64,000 bases of DNA from Agrococcus sp. Marseille-P2731 (GTDB lineage Bacteria > Actinomycetota > Actinomycetes > Actinomycetales > Microbacteriaceae). The notes under the pieces were generated by a model. It had not been told where the DNA came from. It searched no databases and worked only from the letters and a program-made list of their open reading frames with translations. Position 1 is the stretch's first letter. The number at the start of each line of letters is the position of its first letter. Positions 62,490 through 64,000 of this stretch are shown here, in pieces. The position numbers were made by a program, and so were the translations under genes. The DNA is taken from contig NZ_FPEG01000001.1 of the NCBI RefSeq assembly GCF_900117395.1, positions 330,191-394,190 on the forward strand, in the 5' to 3' direction.

Positions 62490-63656
62490 GTGACCGACAC
62501 CGCCATCATCGTCGTCGCCGCGGGCAGCGGCACCCGGCTCGGCCGTGGCGTGCCGAAGGCCTTCGCCGAGCTCGCGGGCGCGACGATCCTCGAGCACGCG
62601 CTGCGTGGGCTCGCCGCATCCGGGTCCACCGCATCCGTCGTCGTGGTCGTGCCGGTCGGGTTCGAGGCGGATGCGTCGGCGATCGCCGCGCGCGCCGGAG
62701 TCGGCGCCGCAGTGGTCGCCGGGGGAGCGACCCGAGCCGACTCGGTCGCCGCCGGCCTCGCTGCGGCGGGCGACGCGCGCTGGGTGCTCGTGCACGACGC
62801 CGCGCGCGCCCTGACGCCGCCTGCGCAGGTCGAGCGCGTGCGCGCGGCGCTGCGCGAGGGCGCGCTCGCGGTCGTGCCCGTGCTTCCGGTCGTCGACACG
62901 ATCCGCGAGGCGAGCGACGCGGGGCTCGGCGCGATCGTCGACCGCTCGGTGCTGCGCGCGATGCAGACGCCGCAGGGCTTCGAGGCGGCGGTGCTGCGAC
63001 GCGCCTACGAGGCGGCGGCGGATGCGCGGGGCGCGTCGACCGACGACGCGCAGCTCGTGCAGGCCCTCGGCGAGCAGGTCGTGCCGGTGGCGGGCGACGA
63101 GCTCGCGTTCAAGATCACGACCGCGGCCGACGCGGATCGAGCGGCATCGCTGCTGGGCGAGCGGGGATCGGCGAAGGGGGCAGCGATGGACATCAGGACC
63201 GGCGTCGGGGTCGACGTGCACGGCTTCGGCGGCGACGCGCCGCTGCGCCTCGCGGGGCTCGAGTGGGAGGGCCAGGGGCTCGCCGGGCACTCCGACGGGG
63301 ATGCCGTCTGCCACGCGATCGTCGACGCGCTGCTCGGCGCCGCCGGGCTCGGTGACATCGGAGGGCTCGTCGGCGTCGACGACCCGCAGCACGCCGGCGC
63401 GGCAGGATCGGTCTTCGTGCGGGCGGCGCTCGAGCTGCTGGCCGAGCACGGCTGGACCCCGGTGAACGTCTCGGTGCAGGTGCTCGGCAACCGGCCCCGC
63501 ATCGGCACCCGCCGCGACGAGGCGCAGACGGCGCTGTCGGCGATGGTCGGCGCGCCCGTGAGCGTCTCCGGCACCACGACCGACGGGCTCGGCGCGATCG
63601 GCCGTGGCGAGGGCGTGCAGGCGGTCGCGACGGCGCTCATCCGCCGCGCGCACTAG
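62490..63656 (+). CDS. ispDF: Bifunctional IspD-IspF isoprenoid enzyme
   Basis: 388 residues. The N-terminal half is IspD (MEP cytidylyltransferase): VVAAGSGTRLGRGVPKAF (8-25), VHDAARALTPP, TPQGFEAAVLRRAY. The C-terminal half (from about residue 233) is IspF (MEcPP synthase): GVGVDVHGF with the DxH metal site, HSDGDAVCHAIVDALLGAAGLGDIG and a C-terminal TTDGLGAIGRGEGVQA. It therefore does the third and fifth steps of the MEP pathway. TAGGCT is six bases before the GTG (leaderless). AAGGGGG followed by ATG at 63186 could give a separate IspF. Confidence 0.95.
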   Translation: MTDTAIIVVAAGSGTRLGRGVPKAFAELAGATILEHALRGLAASGSTASVVVVVPVGFEADASAIAARAGVGAAVVAGGATRADSVAAGLAAAGDARWVLVHDAARALTPPAQVERVRAALREGALAVVPVLPVVDTIREASDAGLGAIVDRSVLRAMQTPQGFEAAVLRRAYEAAADARGASTDDAQLVQALGEQVVPVAGDELAFKITTAADADRAASLLGERGSAKGAAMDIRTGVGVDVHGFGGDAPLRLAGLEWEGQGLAGHSDGDAVCHAIVDALLGAAGLGDIGGLVGVDDPQHAGAAGSVFVRAALELLAEHGWTPVNVSVQVLGNRPRIGTRRDEAQTALSAMVGAPVSVSGTTTDGLGAIGRGEGVQAVATALIRRAH

Positions 63657-63669
63657 CGCTCTCCCGCTC

Positions 63670-64000
63670 CCGCGGATCTGGTTGATCTCGGGCACGATGT
63701 AGGCGATCGTGCGCGGCAGCGCGACGGCCTCGAAGGCGACGATGGCGATGTATCCGCCGGTGATGCCCCAGGAGCCCACGAACGCCCACCGCGGGCCCAT
63801 CCCGCGCATGAGGTAGTGGTGCTCGCCGCCCGCCTTCGGCATGGCCGCGGTCAGCTCGGCGTAGACGAGGCCGACGAGCAGCATGATGAGGCCGCCGATC
63901 ACCATCGCGATCACCGCTCCGAGCGTGCCCGCGTTGTCGATCCACCCGCCCGTGAGCACGACCCAGCCGAACCCGATCATCGAGCCGAAGCCGAGCGCGT
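63670..64000 (-). pseudogene. APC-family amino-acid permease, N-terminal fragment truncated at its 3' end
   Basis: The minus strand from the right edge encodes the first helices of an APC permease (GFGSMIGFGWVVLTGGW, MPKAGGEHHYLMRGMGPRWAF, ITGGYIAIVAFEAVALPRT), continuing from beyond the window. Homology stops after PEINQIRG, about 14 bases from the ispDF stop codon; the frame then runs antisense through ispDF without a stop. Two-thirds or more of a 450-500 residue permease is missing, so this is most likely a deletion remnant. Confidence 0.75.

Noticed and set aside
60750..63670. Continuation of the APC permease frame through ispDF, carD and the lipoprotein
   Set aside because: Only the part right of about 63670 resembles a permease; the rest is antisense to well-defined genes.

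Overview
The window is high-GC actinobacterial DNA, most consistent with a Microbacteriaceae genome (an Agrococcus-like organism is a guess). Supporting features are very high GC at third codon positions, mycothiol synthase (mshD), GlnR, a SenX3/RegX3 pair, CarD, the ImuA/ImuB/DnaE2 mutasome, CWB2 cell-wall-binding repeats, and many genes that appear leaderless (a TAGGCT-like -10 box only 6-8 nt before the start codon). There is no rRNA, CRISPR array, prophage or complete insertion sequence. Two tRNA genes are present.

Layout. 0-14 kb: amino-sugar genes (ROK kinase, nagB) and nagA flank a LexA-controlled translesion mutasome (imuA, imuB, dnaE2). Two low-complexity surface-protein genes sit between imuA and imuB: an 11-residue-repeat secreted protein and a chaplin-like/collagen-like LPQTG-anchored protein. 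14-28 kb: extracellular nuclease with CWB2 repeats, purU, a mini-DivIVA, an MFS exporter, an AI-2E-family protein, a LysR regulator divergent from bifunctional putA, then glyA-folD behind a ZTP (pfl) riboswitch. 28-37 kb: gamma-carbonic anhydrase-like protein, a CUT1 sugar ABC transporter whose binding protein is encoded convergently, an IdeR/DtxR-box-controlled siderophore ABC transporter, and tRNA-Leu(UAA). 37-43 kb: NmrA-like reductase, aldose epimerase, rtcB with a long structured leader, small unknown genes, tRNA-Lys. 43-48 kb: a candidate structured RNA, then PHO-box-pstSCAB. 48-57 kb: acetyltransferase, mutT1-ppk (own PHO box), mshD, glnR, small membrane proteins, a nitrobindin-like protein, ygfZ, and a GIY-YIG nuclease flanked by long palindromic repeats. 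57-64 kb: gpmA, phoU, senX3-regX3, lipoprotein, carD, fused ispDF and a 3'-truncated APC permease.

How it fits together. Phosphate sensing (SenX3/RegX3/PhoU), uptake (PstSCAB) and storage (Ppk) lie within about 17 kb and share 11-nt direct-repeat PHO boxes upstream of pstS and ppk. One-carbon metabolism (purU, glyA, folD, ZTP riboswitch) forms another group. Intergenic 3' ends are repeatedly occupied by two dispersed palindromic repeat families, some of which supply stop codons.

Most promising for novelty: (1) a candidate structured RNA at 43120-43197 with a perfect 11-bp closing stem; (2) a GIY-YIG nuclease embedded in 124-bp palindromic repeats; (3) the chaplin/collagen/LPQTG surface protein inserted in the SOS mutasome locus; (4) a UAA-anticodon tRNA with a short variable loop.
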